Assembly: GCA_937958675.1 (NCBI GenBank)
Contig: CALGND010000101.1
Coordinates: 1-45,940 of the forward strand
DNA length: 45,940 bases
Reading direction: 5' to 3'
Source of the DNA: an uncultured Granulosicoccaceae bacterium
GTDB lineage: Bacteria; Pseudomonadota; Gammaproteobacteria; Granulosicoccales; Granulosicoccaceae
The position numbers and the translations under genes are program-made. Shown here in pieces: positions 23,238-34,048 of the stretch; the stretch's first letter is position 1; each line of letters starts with the position of its first letter. The notes beneath the pieces are model-generated. The model made no database searches and was not told the DNA's origin. It worked only from the letters and a program-made list of their open reading frames with translations.

Positions 23238-23891
23238 ATGACTCTTGGTGTGGTTGGCCGCAAAATCGGCATGACACGCATATTTGACGAATCAGGTGCA
23301 TCGCTGCCTGTGACTGTCATTGAGGCGCCTAAAAATCGTGTGACAGCGCGCATGACGGCTGAAACAGATGGGTATAACTCTGTACAGGTTACGGCGGGCG
23401 AAAAGAAAACCAGCCATTTGTCAAAAGCGGAAGCCGGGCATTTCGCTAAAGCGAACGTCGCTGCAGGCCGAGGCTTGTGGGAATTCCGGCTAGAAGGTGA
23501 AGAGGGCGCGGAGCTGGAAGTTGGCGGCGAGATAGGTATCGATATATTTGAAGCTGGCCAAAAAGTTGACGTCACTGGTACGAGTATCGGTAAAGGTTTT
23601 CAAGGTGGCGTAAAGCGACATAACTTTCAAATGCAAGACGCGACTCACGGTAATTCACTCTCTCACCGTGCACCTGGCTCAATCGGTCAAAACCAAACGC
23701 CAGGCCGCGTATTTAAAGGTAAGCGAATGGCTGGTCACATGGGTGCCCGTCAACGCACAATGCAAAATCTAACAGTGGTTCGTGTCGACGAAGGCCGCGA
23801 CGTTATCTTGGTTCGTGGTGCGGTACCTGGTGCGCCGGGCAGCGACGTTGTTATCAAGCCTGCTGTTAAATTTAAGAACAAGAAGGGTTAA
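23238..23891 (+). CDS. rplC: 50S ribosomal protein L3
   Basis: Early-assembly 23S rRNA-binding protein whose long loop reaches towards the peptidyl-transferase centre. The 217-residue length fits. Family motifs [16 protein letters not shown] at the start and the [23 protein letters not shown] loop are present. Start ATG at 23238, with GGAGAGAAG about 8 nt upstream; the longer frame begins with an unlikely TTG inside that site. It is the first gene of the detached ribosomal block and follows a structured leader instead of rpsJ. Confidence 0.98.
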   Translation: MTLGVVGRKIGMTRIFDESGASLPVTVIEAPKNRVTARMTAETDGYNSVQVTAGEKKTSHLSKAEAGHFAKANVAAGRGLWEFRLEGEEGAELEVGGEIGIDIFEAGQKVDVTGTSIGKGFQGGVKRHNFQMQDATHGNSLSHRAPGSIGQNQTPGRVFKGKRMAGHMGARQRTMQNLTVVRVDEGRDVILVRGAVPGAPGSDVVIKPAVKFKNKKG

Positions 23892-23897
23892 GGCTTC

Positions 23898-24500
23898 ATG
23901 GACCTAAAAACACATAGCGGCGGCACAATGTCAGTTTCTGACACTGTATTTGGCGCCAAGTATAACGAAGGCCTGGTTCACCAGATCGTCACCGCCTATC
24001 TTGCAGGTGGACGTTCAGGAAACGCTGCTCAAAAAACTCGCTCCGAAGTTCGTGGCGGTGGCGCAAAGCCTTGGAAGCAAAAAGGAACTGGCCGTGCTCG
24101 TGCTGGTACTTCTCGTAGTCCGATCTGGGCCGGTGGTGGTGTTACGTTCGCCGCCAAGCCTCGCGATTACACACAAAAAGTAAACAAGAAGATGTACCGC
24201 GCTGCGCTGCGATCTATCTTGTCTCAAGCAGCAACAGACGGTCGCCTAGTGATTCTCGATTCATTCGATGTGGCTGAGCCTAAAACTCGTCTAATGCAAG
24301 CTAAGTTGCAAGAGTTAGAAGTGGGCAAGACATTGTTGTTACTAGATAACGTGTCTGAGTCTGTGTATCTGTCTAGCCGTAACCTTCCAAATCTTCAAGT
24401 TATCGATGTAGACGGCGTTGATCCAGTTAGCTTGGTGCGTTATCCGCACATCGTAACCACCACTGCTGCGATTAAGCAGTTAGAGGAGCGACTGGCATGA
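23898..24500 (+). CDS. rplD: 50S ribosomal protein L4
   Basis: Binds 23S rRNA and lines the exit tunnel; in E. coli it also represses its own operon via the S10 leader. The 200-residue protein has the tunnel-loop signature GGGAKPWKQKGTGRARAGTSRSPIWAGGG and the usual C-terminal fold. Six nt separate it from rplC, and its end overlaps rplW by 4 nt (ATGA), indicating coupled translation. If autoregulation is kept, its target would have to be the leader before rplC or a separate site before tuf/rpsJ. Confidence 0.98.
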   Translation: MDLKTHSGGTMSVSDTVFGAKYNEGLVHQIVTAYLAGGRSGNAAQKTRSEVRGGGAKPWKQKGTGRARAGTSRSPIWAGGGVTFAAKPRDYTQKVNKKMYRAALRSILSQAATDGRLVILDSFDVAEPKTRLMQAKLQELEVGKTLLLLDNVSESVYLSSRNLPNLQVIDVDGVDPVSLVRYPHIVTTTAAIKQLEERLA

Positions 24501-24796
24501 ATGACCAACGACTCTACGCAGTGCTGCTAGCACCGCATATTTCTGAAAAAACTGCAATGGCTTCTGAGATGCAAGGCCGTCATACTTTTAAGGTTGCTAA
24601 TGATGCAAGCAAGCTTGAAGTACGAAAAGCGGTTGAAGCTCTATTCAAAGTTGACGTAAAGAGCGTTCAGATCGTCAATGTTAAAGGTAAGACTAAGCGA
24701 TTCGGGCAGTCCATTGGGCGCCGGTCAGATTGGAAAAAAGCGACTGTTCGTTTGGCTGAAGGCCAGGACATCGACTTCATGAGTATTGAGAGTTAA
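24497..24796 (+). CDS. rplW: 50S ribosomal protein L23
   Basis: Exit-tunnel rim protein and docking site for trigger factor and SRP. The 99 residues show [15 protein letters not shown] and the [29 protein letters not shown] core. It overlaps rplD by 4 nt and precedes rplB by 2 nt, so it is part of a tightly coupled run. Confidence 0.98.
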   Translation: MNDQRLYAVLLAPHISEKTAMASEMQGRHTFKVANDASKLEVRKAVEALFKVDVKSVQIVNVKGKTKRFGQSIGRRSDWKKATVRLAEGQDIDFMSIES

Positions 24797-24798
24797 TC

Positions 24799-25626
24799 AT
24801 GGCACTCGTTAAATCAAAACCAACCTCACCGGGACGTCGTTTTCAGGTTAGGGTTGTCAATAAAGACCTCTCTAAAGAGGGGCCATACGAGCCGTTGGTA
24901 GAAAGCCTAAGTAAGACAGGCGGTCGTAATAACCATGGCCGTATAACCACTCGTCACGTTGGTGGTGGTCATAAGCGCCGTTATCGCATCATCGATTTCA
25001 AGCGTGACAAAGACGGCATTCCTGCAACAGTTGAGCGTCTTGAGTACGACCCAAACCGCACAGCCAATATTGCGTTGATCAAATATGCGGACGGCGAACG
25101 TCGCTACATAATTGCTCCTAAAGGGATGAGTGTTGGTGATCCGATTAGTTCGGGTCGTGAGGCGCCAATTAAATCGGGCAACAGTCTGCCACTGGCCAAC
25201 ATTCCCGTGGGTTCAACTGTACATTGCATCGAACTTAAGCCTGGTGCAGGTGCGCAGATAGCGCGTAGTGCTGGTGCTGCCGTCCAACTAGTTGCCCGAG
25301 AAGGTCAGTATGCGACATTACGTTTGCGTTCAGGCGAGATGCGTCGGGTTCAGTCCGACTGCCGTGCAACGCTTGGTGAAGTAGGCAACGCGGAGCATGC
25401 GCTTCGTAAGTTAGGTAAAGCTGGTGCCAAACGCTGGCGTGGTGTTCGTCCTACCGTTCGCGGTGTGGCAATGAACCCAGTCGATCACCCACATGGTGGT
25501 GGTGAAGGTCGTACCTCCGGTGGTCGTCATCCAGTTAGTCCTTGGGGTACGCCAACTAAGGGTTACAAAACTCGTTCAAACAAGCGCACCGATAATATGA
25601 TCGTGCGTCGACGCAACAAGAAATAG
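24799..25626 (+). CDS. rplB: 50S ribosomal protein L2
   Basis: Core 23S rRNA-binding protein needed for subunit association and peptidyl transfer. The 275 residues match the family, with [22 protein letters not shown] near the start, [19 protein letters not shown], and the essential C-terminal [27 protein letters not shown] loop bearing the conserved histidine. Start ATG two nt after rplW. No oddities seen. Confidence 0.98.
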   Translation: MALVKSKPTSPGRRFQVRVVNKDLSKEGPYEPLVESLSKTGGRNNHGRITTRHVGGGHKRRYRIIDFKRDKDGIPATVERLEYDPNRTANIALIKYADGERRYIIAPKGMSVGDPISSGREAPIKSGNSLPLANIPVGSTVHCIELKPGAGAQIARSAGAAVQLVAREGQYATLRLRSGEMRRVQSDCRATLGEVGNAEHALRKLGKAGAKRWRGVRPTVRGVAMNPVDHPHGGGEGRTSGGRHPVSPWGTPTKGYKTRSNKRTDNMIVRRRNKK

Positions 25627-25637
25627 GTGAGATAGCC

Positions 25638-25910
25638 GTGCCACGTTCACTAAGAAAAGGCCCGTTTGTTGACGACCATCTGATCAAGAAGGTTGAAGCA
25701 GCAAAAGCCAGCAACAGCAAGCGCCCAATCAAAACTTGGTCGCGTCGTTCAATGATCCTACCAGATATGGTCGGGTTAACTATCGCCGTGCATAACGGTC
25801 GTCAGCACGTTCCTGTGTTGGTGTCTGAAAACATGGTTGGTCACAAGTTGGGCGAATTCGCTGCCACGCGTACTTACCGTGGTCACATCGCTGACAAAAA
25901 GGCTAGATAA
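25638..25910 (+). CDS. rpsS: 30S ribosomal protein S19
   Basis: Small-subunit head protein forming a complex with S13 near the A-site finger. The 90 residues begin [19 protein letters not shown] and include the [27 protein letters not shown] core. It uses a GTG start at 25638, preceded by AGGTGAG. One nucleotide separates its stop from the rplV start. Confidence 0.98.
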   Translation: MPRSLRKGPFVDDHLIKKVEAAKASNSKRPIKTWSRRSMILPDMVGLTIAVHNGRQHVPVLVSENMVGHKLGEFAATRTYRGHIADKKAR

Positions 25911-25911
25911 A

Positions 25912-26244
25912 ATGCAAGTTGAATCTAAATTAAGTCACGCCAGAATTTCTGCTCAGAAGGTCCGCCTAGTCGCTGATCAGATTCGTGGCAAGTCAGTTGA
26001 GAGTGCGCTTGAGTTACTAATGTTTAGTGACAAAAAAGCAGGTGCGATCATGAAGAAGCTTGTAGACAGTGCAATCGCCAACGCAGAGCACAACGAAGGT
26101 GCTGACGTTGACGATCTAAGAATATCAGCGGTTCAGGTCAACGAAGGCCCAACCATGAAACGTTTACGGGCAAGAGCTAAAGGTTCAGCAAACCGTATTC
26201 TTAAGCGTACCAGTCACATCACTGTGACGGTATCGGACCGCTAG
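25912..26244 (+). CDS. rplV: 50S ribosomal protein L22
   Basis: Exit-tunnel constriction protein and site of some macrolide-resistance changes in other bacteria. The 110 residues include [21 protein letters not shown] and the C-terminal [24 protein letters not shown] hook. The start is the ATG at 25912, one nt after the rpsS stop; a longer frame from 25837 overlaps rpsS and is not supported. Confidence 0.98.
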   Translation: MQVESKLSHARISAQKVRLVADQIRGKSVESALELLMFSDKKAGAIMKKLVDSAIANAEHNEGADVDDLRISAVQVNEGPTMKRLRARAKGSANRILKRTSHITVTVSDR

Positions 26245-26255
26245 GAGCAGATAAA

Positions 26256-26939
26256 GTGGGTCAAAAAGTACATCCAATAGGTATTAGGCTTGGCATTTCA
26301 GCAGACTGGAATTCAACCTGGTACGCCGGTAACGAAGATTACGCAAACTATCTGAACGAAGATATTAAAGTGCGCGCGTTCTTGAAAAAAGAGCTTGCTC
26401 ATGCGTCTGTCAGCCGTATTCAGATTCACCGCCCAGCGAAAGCGGTTGTCATAACTATTCATTCGGCTCGTCCGGGTATCGTTATCGGCAAGAAGGGTGA
26501 AGATGTTGAGCGTCTGCGCAAGGTGATCGCGCCGATGGTTGGCTTGAACATTAATAACGTCAAGATCAACATCGCTGAAATCCGTAAGCCGGAAATCGAC
26601 GCCCAGCTAGTGGCAGAAAGTGTTGCGCAGCAGCTTGAGCGCCGCGTGATGTTCCGACGTGCAATGAAGCGCGTTCTAACAAACACAATGCGCCTTGGTG
26701 CGCAGGGTGTAAAGATCGCTGTATCAGGTCGACTGAACGGTGCTGAGATTGCTCGCCGCGAGTGGTATCACGATGGACGTGTTCCATTGCATACCTTGCG
26801 TGCAGACATCGATTACGGCACAGCCGAAGCACACACTACTTATGGTGTTATCGGTATTAAAGTTTGGATCTGTCACGGCGAAGTATTTGATTTGGATGAT
26901 AAACGTGCGGAAGTGGCTAAAGCCACAGCGCAGAAGTAA
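26256..26939 (+). CDS. rpsC: 30S ribosomal protein S3
   Basis: Part of the mRNA entry channel and its helicase. The 227 residues carry the N-terminal [13 protein letters not shown], the KH-domain GxxG ([13 protein letters not shown]), and the C-terminal [32 protein letters not shown] block. It starts with GTG at 26256, and an AGGAG lies about 9 nt upstream, overlapping the rplV stop region. Confidence 0.98.
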   Translation: MGQKVHPIGIRLGISADWNSTWYAGNEDYANYLNEDIKVRAFLKKELAHASVSRIQIHRPAKAVVITIHSARPGIVIGKKGEDVERLRKVIAPMVGLNINNVKINIAEIRKPEIDAQLVAESVAQQLERRVMFRRAMKRVLTNTMRLGAQGVKIAVSGRLNGAEIARREWYHDGRVPLHTLRADIDYGTAEAHTTYGVIGIKVWICHGEVFDLDDKRAEVAKATAQK

Positions 26940-26989
26940 GCGTTTTTAGCAGCGTTATTAGCAAGAAAAAAGATAAATAGAGCGAAGAT

Positions 26990-27403
26990 ATGCTTCAACC
27001 TAAACGTACAAAATTCCGAAAGATGCACAAGGGCCGCAACCGCGGACTTGCGCTGAACGGTAACAAAGTCAGCTTTGGCGAATACGGCCTTAAAGCGTCT
27101 GCACGTGGTCGTCTAACGGCGCGTCAGATCGAAGCGGCTCGTCGTGCCATGACTCGTCACATTAAGCGTGGTGGGAAAATCTGGATCCGTATCTTCCCGG
27201 ATACGCCTGTCACCAAAAAGCCTATCGAAGTACGAATGGGTAAAGGTAAAGGTAACGTGGAGTACTGGGTAGCCAAGATTCAACCTGGCAAGATGCTGTA
27301 CGAAATGGAAGGGGTATCTGAAGAGATCGCCCGTGAAGCATTCGCACTGGCTGCTGCAAAGTTGCCAATTAAAACAACATTTGTATCTAGGACTTTAGCG
27401 TAA
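26990..27403 (+). CDS. rplP: 50S ribosomal protein L16
   Basis: Positions the A-site tRNA elbow on the large subunit. The 137 residues start [19 protein letters not shown] and hold the [28 protein letters not shown] core, including the Arg that is hydroxylated by YcfD in E. coli. A 50 nt gap separates it from rpsC, and its stop overlaps the rpmC start by one base. Confidence 0.98.
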   Translation: MLQPKRTKFRKMHKGRNRGLALNGNKVSFGEYGLKASARGRLTARQIEAARRAMTRHIKRGGKIWIRIFPDTPVTKKPIEVRMGKGKGNVEYWVAKIQPGKMLYEMEGVSEEIAREAFALAAAKLPIKTTFVSRTLA

Positions 27404-27600
27404 TGGCTGCCGCAGACTTAACTGAGAAAAGTGTTGACGAACTCACCACTGAGCTAACCGCGCTTTGTCGTGAGCAATTCAATTTGCGCATGCAACAAGG
27501 TTCAGGTCAAGAAATCAAGCCACACAATTTCAAGCGTGTGCGACGCCAGATCGCTCGAATAAAGACAGTGATCAATCAGAAACAAGCAGCGAGTGCCTAA
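27403..27600 (+). CDS. rpmC: 50S ribosomal protein L29
   Basis: Small helical protein at the exit tunnel near L23. The 65 residues show EKSVDELTTELTALCREQFNLRMQQGSGQ and the IARIKTVINQK motif. It starts at an ATG overlapping the rplP stop (TAATG), an indication of reinitiation, and is followed 3 nt later by rpsQ. Confidence 0.97.
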   Translation: MAAADLTEKSVDELTTELTALCREQFNLRMQQGSGQEIKPHNFKRVRRQIARIKTVINQKQAASA

Positions 27601-27603
27601 GAT

Positions 27604-27879
27604 ATGAGTGAAGCAAACGAAAATAAGGGCAAATTGCAGCGAGTCGAAATTGGCCGCGTAGCGAGTAACAAGATGGAACAAAGCGCTACTGTAGTGATTG
27701 AGCGCCGGGTACAGCACCCCATGTACGGTAAATTTGTTCGCCGTAGCAAAAAATTCATGGTGCACGATGCTGACAACGTGTTGAACATTGGTGATCTGGT
27801 ACAAATTAAAGAATGCCGTCCGCTTTCAAAGAACAAGTCATGGACACTTGATAAAGTTCTTGAACAAGCCAGCGAATAA
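27604..27879 (+). CDS. rpsQ: 30S ribosomal protein S17
   Basis: Primary 16S rRNA-binding protein of the body of the small subunit. The 91 residues include [35 protein letters not shown] and [17 protein letters not shown]. Last gene of the classical S10 set, followed after 33 nt by rplN, first of the spc set, with no obvious terminator between. Confidence 0.97.
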   Translation: MSEANENKGKLQRVEIGRVASNKMEQSATVVIERRVQHPMYGKFVRRSKKFMVHDADNVLNIGDLVQIKECRPLSKNKSWTLDKVLEQASE

Positions 27880-27912
27880 GCAGACCACCAAAGAATAGAT
27901 GAGTATCGTCCG

Positions 27913-28281
27913 ATGATTCAAATGCAAACAGTCCTCAATGTAGCTGACAACAGCGGCGCACGCCGTGTTCAGTGCATCAAGGTATTAGGTGGTTCACACC
28001 GTCGCTACGCGCGAGTTGGTGATGTCATCAAAATCAGTATTAAAGATGCCATTCCTCGCGGTCGTGTGAAAAAGGGTGAAGTCTATAACGCAGTTGTAGT
28101 GCGTACCCGTAAAGGGATTCGCCGCGCAGATGGTTCAACAATCCGTTTCGATACGAATGCGGCTGTAATTCTTAACGCAAAACTCGAGCCAGTCGGCACC
28201 CGTATTTTTGGGCCGGTAACTCGTGAGCTTCGTACTGAGAAGTTCATGAAGCTTGTGTCCTTGGCGCCTGAAGTACTGTAA
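27913..28281 (+). CDS. rplN: 50S ribosomal protein L14
   Basis: Intersubunit-bridge protein next to L19 and 16S helix 14. The 122 residues begin [27 protein letters not shown] and end with the [21 protein letters not shown] tail (here [17 protein letters not shown]). No separate promoter is evident in the 33 nt upstream, so spc-set transcription may continue from the S10 set. Confidence 0.98.
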   Translation: MIQMQTVLNVADNSGARRVQCIKVLGGSHRRYARVGDVIKISIKDAIPRGRVKKGEVYNAVVVRTRKGIRRADGSTIRFDTNAAVILNAKLEPVGTRIFGPVTRELRTEKFMKLVSLAPEVL

Positions 28282-28296
28282 GGCAGGTAATAAAAA

Positions 28297-28614
28297 ATGA
28301 ATCGCATCAAAACAGGTGATGACGTAATCGTCCTCGCAGGTAAAGACAAAGGTCGACGTGGCGCAGTAGCACGGTTGATGGGTGAGCGTGTGATTGTTGA
28401 TGGTATCAACATGATCAAGAAACACGCTAAGGGTAACCCTCAAGCTGGCGACCCAGGCGGCATTCAAGAGCAAGAAGCATCTATCCACATTTCGAATGTG
28501 GCGCTCTGGAACCCTAACGCTAAAAAAGCTGATCGAACTGGTATTCGCAACAATGAAAAGACCGGCAAGAAAGAGCGCTTTTTCAAATCTGACAGTACGT
28601 CAGTTGACGGTTGA
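28297..28614 (+). CDS. rplX: 50S ribosomal protein L24
   Basis: Early-assembly initiator of the large subunit. The 105 residues have the KOW motif region KTGDDVIVLAGKDKGRRGAVARL and VDGINMIKKHAKGNPQAGDPGGI. Sixteen nt follow rplN and ten nt precede rplE. Confidence 0.97.
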   Translation: MNRIKTGDDVIVLAGKDKGRRGAVARLMGERVIVDGINMIKKHAKGNPQAGDPGGIQEQEASIHISNVALWNPNAKKADRTGIRNNEKTGKKERFFKSDSTSVDG

Positions 28615-28624
28615 GAACTAAGTA

Positions 28625-29161
28625 ATGGCTAGATTAGCAGCAGAATACAAGGACAAAATTCTTCCACAATTGATGGAAGAGTTTTCCTATAACAGTGTGA
28701 TGCAAGCTCCTCGCATCGAAAAAATTACCCTTAACATGGGTTTGGGCGAGGCAGTAGGCGACAAGAAAGTGCTTGAAGCAGCTGTTGGCGACATGGTCAA
28801 GATCAGCGGCCAAAAGCCGGTAGTCACGCTAGCGCGTAAATCAATCGCGGGTTTTAAGATTCGAGATGGTTATCCTATCGGTTGCAAGGTGACATTACGT
28901 CGTGCACGCATGTACGAATTCCTTGACCGCCTGGTGGCGATTTCAATACCGCGTATTCGAGATTTTCGAGGCATTAACCCTAAGTCATTTGATGGCCGAG
29001 GCAACTACAGTCTTGGTGTCCGGGAGCAGATTATTTTCCCGGAAATAGATTACGACAAAATCGACGCAGTGCGTGGAATGGATATCACCATTACCACATC
29101 AGCAAAAACTGATGCTGAAGCACTGTCATTGTTGAAGAAATTCAACTTCCCATTCAGGTAA
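28625..29161 (+). CDS. rplE: 50S ribosomal protein L5
   Basis: 5S rRNA-binding protein of the central protuberance that also contacts S13 and P-site tRNA. The 178 residues include [40 protein letters not shown] and the C-terminal [17 protein letters not shown] block. In E. coli the rplE start region is the S8 repressor site; I did not see a clear S8-target mimic here. Confidence 0.98.
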   Translation: MARLAAEYKDKILPQLMEEFSYNSVMQAPRIEKITLNMGLGEAVGDKKVLEAAVGDMVKISGQKPVVTLARKSIAGFKIRDGYPIGCKVTLRRARMYEFLDRLVAISIPRIRDFRGINPKSFDGRGNYSLGVREQIIFPEIDYDKIDAVRGMDITITTSAKTDAEALSLLKKFNFPFR

Positions 29162-29193
29162 CTTTTTAGATAAAGAACAGAGGCTCTATACCT

Positions 29194-29499
29194 GTGGCAA
29201 AGAAGTCAATGATCGCGCGTGAAAAAAAGCGCACAAAGCTAGTCGCACAACATGCGGAAAAGCGAAAGAAACTCAAAGCAATCATCATCTCTGACGAGGT
29301 GGGTTACGAAGAGAAGATGGCGGCCGTGGTTACGTTGCAAAAGTTGCCACGTGATTCTTCGGCAGCTCGACAACGTAACCGTTGTCGGATTACTGGTCGC
29401 CCTCATGGGGTTTACCGTAAATTTGGATTGAGTCGGATTAAATTGCGAGAAGCAGCGATGCGCGGCGATGTGCCAGGCCTCGTCAAGGCAAGTTGGTAG
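29194..29499 (+). CDS. rpsN: 30S ribosomal protein S14 (zinc-free long form)
   Basis: Small-subunit head protein. The 101 residues, with [16 protein letters not shown] and [24 protein letters not shown], are the long form that lacks the two CxxC pairs of zinc-binding S14. It starts with GTG at 29194. A 32 nt gap follows rplE. Confidence 0.97.
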   Translation: MAKKSMIAREKKRTKLVAQHAEKRKKLKAIIISDEVGYEEKMAAVVTLQKLPRDSSAARQRNRCRITGRPHGVYRKFGLSRIKLREAAMRGDVPGLVKASW

Positions 29500-29524
29500 G
29501 AATATTTGTTATGGGAATGAAAGT

Positions 29525-29920
29525 ATGAGTATGTCTGATCCAATAGCCGATATGCTGACACGCATTCGTAACGGCCAGCAAGCACAAAAAGTGACGGTAG
29601 AAATGCCTCACTCGAAGCTAAAGTCTGCTGTTGCCAATGTGCTTAAAGCTGAAGGGTATATTACTGAGTTCAGTAAAACAGAAGTAGAAGGTAAGCCAAC
29701 ATTGTCTGTCACGCTTAAGTACTTTGGCGGCAAGCCAGTTATTGAAAAAATTATGCGCGTTAGCCGTCCGGGCCTACGTCGCTATTCTGATGCCTCGAGC
29801 ATTCCAGAAGTACTAGGCGGCTTAGGTGTATCAATCGTCTCTACATCGCAGGGTGTAATGACGGGCAAGCAAGCCAAAGCTTCAGGCCACGGCGGCGAAG
29901 TACTTTGTACTGTTCAATAG
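29525..29920 (+). CDS. rpsH: 30S ribosomal protein S8
   Basis: 16S rRNA-binding protein of the platform and, in E. coli, translational repressor of the spc operon. The 131 residues begin [18 protein letters not shown] as in E. coli (MSMQDP), which fixes the start at the ATG at 29525; a longer frame overlaps rpsN without support. The C-terminal [28 protein letters not shown] is typical. Confidence 0.98.
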   Translation: MSMSDPIADMLTRIRNGQQAQKVTVEMPHSKLKSAVANVLKAEGYITEFSKTEVEGKPTLSVTLKYFGGKPVIEKIMRVSRPGLRRYSDASSIPEVLGGLGVSIVSTSQGVMTGKQAKASGHGGEVLCTVQ

Positions 29921-29969
29921 AAAAGTTCATTAGTTACTTAACGCCAAGTTACATATATTAGGAAACGCC

Positions 29970-30503
29970 ATGTCACGCGTAGCAAAAAATCCGATCGAAG
30001 TGCCCAAGGGCGTGGACATCACAATAAATGGGCAGTCAGTCAATGCCAAAGGCCCTAAGGGCAATGAAGCGATGGAGCTGCACGCCGATGTTGCCGCTAC
30101 GTTGGAAGATGGCATTCTTGGCGTCAAGCCTTTAAATGATACTAAAGCAGCAATGGCAATGGCAGGCACGATGCGGGCTTTGCTTAACAACTTGGTTATT
30201 GGCGTTAATACTGGTTTTGAAAAGAAACTAGAGTTACGCGGCGTTGGTTATCGAGCACAGGCACAGGGCAATGTGATCAATCTAACCTTAGGGTTCTCAC
30301 ATCCTGTTGCGCATAAGCTACCTGAAGGTATCAAGATCGACACACCTAGTAATACGGAAATTACGGTGAGCGGTACAAACAAACAGATTGTTGGCCAAGT
30401 TGCTGCCGATATCCGAAGCTATCGGCCACCTGAGCCTTATAAGGGCAAGGGCGTTCGATATGTAGATGAATATGTAGCCATGAAAGAGGCTAAAAAGAAG
30501 TAA
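29970..30503 (+). CDS. rplF: 50S ribosomal protein L6
   Basis: Large-subunit protein at the base of the L7/L12 stalk near the sarcin-ricin loop. The 177 residues start MSRVAKNPIEVPKGVDITI and include the GVGYRAQAQG and RPPEPYKGKGVRY motifs. About 50 nt on each side separate it from rpsH and rplR. Confidence 0.98.
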   Translation: MSRVAKNPIEVPKGVDITINGQSVNAKGPKGNEAMELHADVAATLEDGILGVKPLNDTKAAMAMAGTMRALLNNLVIGVNTGFEKKLELRGVGYRAQAQGNVINLTLGFSHPVAHKLPEGIKIDTPSNTEITVSGTNKQIVGQVAADIRSYRPPEPYKGKGVRYVDEYVAMKEAKKK

Positions 30504-30558
30504 TCAGGGCACTTCATACTGCTGACGATTATTTCCTTATATATAAAGGTTTATTGAG

Positions 30559-30912
30559 ATGGACAAGAAGACGAATCGCCTTCGACGGGCAAAGAAAACT
30601 AGAGCTAAGATCCGTGAGCTATGTGTTCCGCGTCTTACGATCCACCGCACACCACGCCACATTTATGCGCAGGTTATCGATGGTGATAATAGTAAAGTTG
30701 TTGCTGCGGTTTCGACCCTTAGCAAAGACATGCGAACTGGCGTGAAGTACAGCGGCAACGTTGAAGCGGCAGCGGCGGTGGGTAAGGCGATCGCTGAGAA
30801 AGCATCTGCAGCAGGCGTTAGCCAAGTTGCATTTGATCGTTCTGGTTTTAAATACCACGGTCGCGTTAAAGCGCTAGCCGATGCAGCCCGTGAAAACGGC
30901 CTGAAATTCTAG
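30559..30912 (+). CDS. rplR: 50S ribosomal protein L18
   Basis: 5S rRNA-binding protein of the central protuberance. The 117 residues start [18 protein letters not shown] and include [18 protein letters not shown] and the C-terminal [24 protein letters not shown]. The ATG at 30559 follows a 55 nt gap. Confidence 0.98.
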   Translation: MDKKTNRLRRAKKTRAKIRELCVPRLTIHRTPRHIYAQVIDGDNSKVVAAVSTLSKDMRTGVKYSGNVEAAAAVGKAIAEKASAAGVSQVAFDRSGFKYHGRVKALADAARENGLKF

Positions 30913-30922
30913 AGATAAGCAC

Positions 30923-31441
30923 ATGGCAAACGATAATAACTACAACCAAAGCAGTGACGGCTACATCGAGAAACTGGTAGCGATCAACCGTGTGGCTAAA
31001 GTGGTCAAGGGTGGACGTCAATTTGGTTTTACCGCACTAACTGTAGTTGGTGATGGTAATGGGCGAGTGGGCATAGGTTACGGTAAAGCACGAGAAGTGC
31101 CATTAGCGATCCAGAAAGCGATGGAAAAAGCGCGTCGCGACATGAAGAACGTCCAACTTAAAGATGGCACATTGCAATATGCACTTAAGGGTCGCCACGG
31201 TGCTGCTCGCGTATACATGCAACCGGCCTCTGAAGGTACTGGCATCATCGCAGGTGGCGCAATGCGCGCAGTTTTCGAAGCGGTCGGTGTTCATAACGTA
31301 CTAGCTAAGATCATTGGCACAAACAACCCAATCAATGTTGTTCGCGCCACGATTAACGGCCTGACAGGAATGCAAAACGCAGAGTCGGTTGCTGCTAAAC
31401 GCGGTAAGCCAGTCTCTGAGATACGGGATGACCAATCATGA
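30923..31441 (+). CDS. rpsE: 30S ribosomal protein S5
   Basis: Decoding-fidelity protein with S4. The 172 residues show [39 protein letters not shown], the S5 dsRBD signature, and [19 protein letters not shown]. It overlaps rpmD by 4 nt (ATGA). Confidence 0.98.
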   Translation: MANDNNYNQSSDGYIEKLVAINRVAKVVKGGRQFGFTALTVVGDGNGRVGIGYGKAREVPLAIQKAMEKARRDMKNVQLKDGTLQYALKGRHGAARVYMQPASEGTGIIAGGAMRAVFEAVGVHNVLAKIIGTNNPINVVRATINGLTGMQNAESVAAKRGKPVSEIRDDQS

Positions 31442-31626
31442 GTGCAACGATAAAAGTAACTCTAGTAAAAAGCATGAATGGTCGATTAAAAAACCACATA
31501 GCGAGTGTTCGTGGTTTAGGTTTGCGTCGTATGCACCAAACCGTTGAAGTAATCGACACACCAGAAAACCGCGGCATGATTAATAAAGCGTATTACATGT
31601 TGCAAGTAGAAGAGCAGGTCAAATAA
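31438..31626 (+). CDS. rpmD: 50S ribosomal protein L30
   Basis: Small large-subunit protein. The 62 residues include [34 protein letters not shown], the family core. It overlaps rpsE by 4 nt and rplO by 1 nt, so the three genes are translationally coupled. Confidence 0.97.
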   Translation: MSATIKVTLVKSMNGRLKNHIASVRGLGLRRMHQTVEVIDTPENRGMINKAYYMLQVEEQVK

Positions 31627-32135
31627 TGACAACTGAATCAGCTGCAGAGATGACTCTAAATAACCTCAAGCCTAACGAAGGTAGCCGTAAAAATGCGACT
31701 CGTGTTGGTCGTGGCATTGGTTCAGGCTCCGGCAAAACGTGTGGGCGTGGCCATAAAGGTCAGAAATCTCGTTCAGGTGGCTGGCACAAGGTCGGTTTTG
31801 AAGGCGGCCAGATGCCGATCCAGCGTCGATTGCCTAAATTTGGTTTTACCTCTCGTATGGGGCGTTACTATGAGGAAGTTCGCTTAAACGAACTTAGCAA
31901 GGTAGCCGACGGTAATATCACGATTGAATCGTTAATTGCGGCAGGCGTTGTTCCAGTACAAACTCAGACCGTCAAGATCATCTTATCAGGTGCAATTGAA
32001 AAAGCAGTCACAGTGACTGGATGTCGCGCAACTAAAGGTGCAAAGGCTGCAATAGAGGCTGCAGGTGGCAGCGTTGCCGCAATGCCAGAGCCTGCGCCGA
32101 AAACAAAATTAGTCAAAAAGAACAAACCAGCGTAA
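31626..32135 (+). CDS. rplO: 50S ribosomal protein L15 with extended C-terminus
   Basis: Late-assembly large-subunit protein. [42 protein letters not shown] and [18 protein letters not shown] are the usual glycine-rich start. At 169 residues it is about 25 longer than E. coli L15, with a short extra N-terminus (TTESAAE) and an Ala/Pro/Lys tail ([16 protein letters not shown]). The start overlaps rpmD by one base. Confidence 0.97.
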   Translation: MTTESAAEMTLNNLKPNEGSRKNATRVGRGIGSGSGKTCGRGHKGQKSRSGGWHKVGFEGGQMPIQRRLPKFGFTSRMGRYYEEVRLNELSKVADGNITIESLIAAGVVPVQTQTVKIILSGAIEKAVTVTGCRATKGAKAAIEAAGGSVAAMPEPAPKTKLVKKNKPA

Positions 32136-32181
32136 GTCACTCGTAATCCGCACCTAGGTAATTAACTAGAGCAAAGCAATT

Positions 32182-33528
32182 ATGGCAGCAGCAGACAAAA
32201 ATAAAGCAGCAATGGGTGGCATCGGGGGTTCTTCCGAGCTACGCACTCGCCTGCTGTTTGTGTTGTTTGCAATGGTGGTGTTTCGAATTGGTTCTCACAT
32301 CACTATTCCAGGCGTCGATCCTGGAGTAATGGCTGAATTATTCGAACAGCAAAGCGGTGGCATCCTTGGCATGTTAAACATGTTTGGCGGCGGTGCTTTA
32401 TCGCGGATGTCTCTTTTCGCGCTCGGTGTAATGCCGTATATTTCTGCATCGATCATCATGCAGCTGATGACTCACGTCATTCCGCAGCTTGAGCAGCTTC
32501 GTAAAGAAGGCGAGAGTGGTCGACGTGTCATTACTAAATACACGCGTTACGGTACATTATTGTTAGCCACTATCCAGTCAGTCGGTATTGCGATTGCGTT
32601 GCAGGGTCAATCTGCTGGCGGTCAAAGCCTGGTATTCCTGACCGGCCCTGGTTTTGTATTTGCTGCTGCAATCACGCTTATTACCGGCACCATGTTTTTA
32701 ATGTGGCTGGGTGAGCAAATCACAGAGCGCGGTATCGGCAATGGTATTTCGATCCTTATTTTTGCTGGTATTGTCGCTGGTCTGCCTCGCGCCATTGGCG
32801 GCACCTTAGAACTTGCCCGAACTGGCGAGCTGGCTACTTTCACTGTAATTCTGCTTTTTGCAATGGTGTTTGCTGTCACAGCATTTGTTGTATTTGTAGA
32901 GCGCGGACAACGTCGTATCACTGTAAACTATGCCAAGCGGCAGCAGGGGCGCAAAATGTACGCGGCCCAATCGAGCCATTTGCCGCTAAAATTGAACATG
33001 GCTGGTGTAATACCGCCGATTTTTGCATCCAGTATTATCCTGTTCCCAGCAACATTGGGCGATTTGGCTACTGCTAACAGCAATTCATGGTTGAATACGC
33101 TGGTATCCACGCTACAGCCTGGTCAACCGGTTTACATACTGCTGTACGCATCAGCCATCATATTTTTCTGCTTTTTCTACACGGCGTTGGTTTTTAACGC
33201 AAAAGAAACAGCTGATAACTTGAAGCGTTCAGGTGCGTTCATTCCAGGCATACGCCCAGGTGAACAAACGGCGCGTTATATAGATGGTGTACTAACTCGC
33301 TTAACGTTTTATGGCGCTTTGTACATCACGTTGGTATGCCTACTACCAGAATTTTTGATTCTGTTATGGAACGTACCGTTTTATTTCGGTGGTACATCAC
33401 TTCTAATCATTGTTGTGGTGTGTATGGATTTTGTCGCTCAAGCGCAGGCTCATATGATGAGTCATCAGTATGAAGGCTTGATGAAAAAGCAAGGTGGTAA
33501 TAAACCATCACCTCGTGGCGCTAGGTAG
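32182..33528 (+). CDS. secY: Protein translocase subunit SecY
   Basis: Central channel of the Sec translocon in the inner membrane, exporting unfolded proteins with SecE, SecG and SecA. The 448 residues show about ten TM helices and family motifs [55 protein letters not shown] and [22 protein letters not shown]. It sits between rplO and rpmJ as in the standard spc order. Confidence 0.98.
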   Translation: MAAADKNKAAMGGIGGSSELRTRLLFVLFAMVVFRIGSHITIPGVDPGVMAELFEQQSGGILGMLNMFGGGALSRMSLFALGVMPYISASIIMQLMTHVIPQLEQLRKEGESGRRVITKYTRYGTLLLATIQSVGIAIALQGQSAGGQSLVFLTGPGFVFAAAITLITGTMFLMWLGEQITERGIGNGISILIFAGIVAGLPRAIGGTLELARTGELATFTVILLFAMVFAVTAFVVFVERGQRRITVNYAKRQQGRKMYAAQSSHLPLKLNMAGVIPPIFASSIILFPATLGDLATANSNSWLNTLVSTLQPGQPVYILLYASAIIFFCFFYTALVFNAKETADNLKRSGAFIPGIRPGEQTARYIDGVLTRLTFYGALYITLVCLLPEFLILLWNVPFYFGGTSLLIIVVVCMDFVAQAQAHMMSHQYEGLMKKQGGNKPSPRGAR

Positions 33529-33543
33529 CATTGGAGAGAATTG

Positions 33544-33660
33544 ATGAAAGTTAGAGCATCAGTAAAGAAAATTTGTCGCAATTGCAAGGTCGTCAAGCGT
33601 AAGGGCGTTATCCGCGTCATATGCAATAGTGACGCTCGGCATAAGCAACGACAAGGGTAA
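33544..33660 (+). CDS. rpmJ: 50S ribosomal protein L36
   Basis: Tiny 38-residue zinc-binding protein. It reads [17 protein letters not shown] and ends [12 protein letters not shown]; Cys11, Cys14, Cys27 and His32 form the zinc-ribbon, so this is the zinc-containing form. ATG at 33544 with GGAGAG about 6 nt upstream, 15 nt after secY. It marks the end of the spc set. Confidence 0.97.
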   Translation: MKVRASVKKICRNCKVVKRKGVIRVICNSDARHKQRQG

Positions 33661-33672
33661 TCGGAGAACAGT

Positions 33673-34029
33673 ATGGCGCGTATCGCCGGCATAAATATTC
33701 CTGTCCAGAAACACATCTGGATATCGTTAACTTCCATCTATGGTGTTGGGCGCACGCGTGCGTACCAAATCTGCGAGGACGCGGGTGTCAAATCTGATAC
33801 CAAAGTGCGCGATCTTTCAGAATCGGAAGTGGAAAACCTACGTACCTCAGTAGGCAAATTTATAGTGGAAGGCGATCTTCGTCGTGACGTTTCCATGAAC
33901 ATCAAACGTTTGATGGATTTGGGCTGCTATCGCGGTATCCGTCATCGTCGCGGTTTGCCACTACGTGGTCAACGCACTAAAACTAATGCACGTACCCGTA
34001 AAGGTCCGCGCCGTCCATTGAAGCGCTAG
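33673..34029 (+). CDS. rpsM: 30S ribosomal protein S13
   Basis: Head protein forming bridges to L5 and contacting P-site tRNA. The 118 residues start [26 protein letters not shown] and end [25 protein letters not shown]. First gene of the alpha set, only 12 nt after rpmJ; no obvious pseudoknot leader like the E. coli S4 target fits in that gap. Confidence 0.98.
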   Translation: MARIAGINIPVQKHIWISLTSIYGVGRTRAYQICEDAGVKSDTKVRDLSESEVENLRTSVGKFIVEGDLRRDVSMNIKRLMDLGCYRGIRHRRGLPLRGQRTKTNARTRKGPRRPLKR

Positions 34030-34048
34030 AGGCGCATAGAAGAAATTT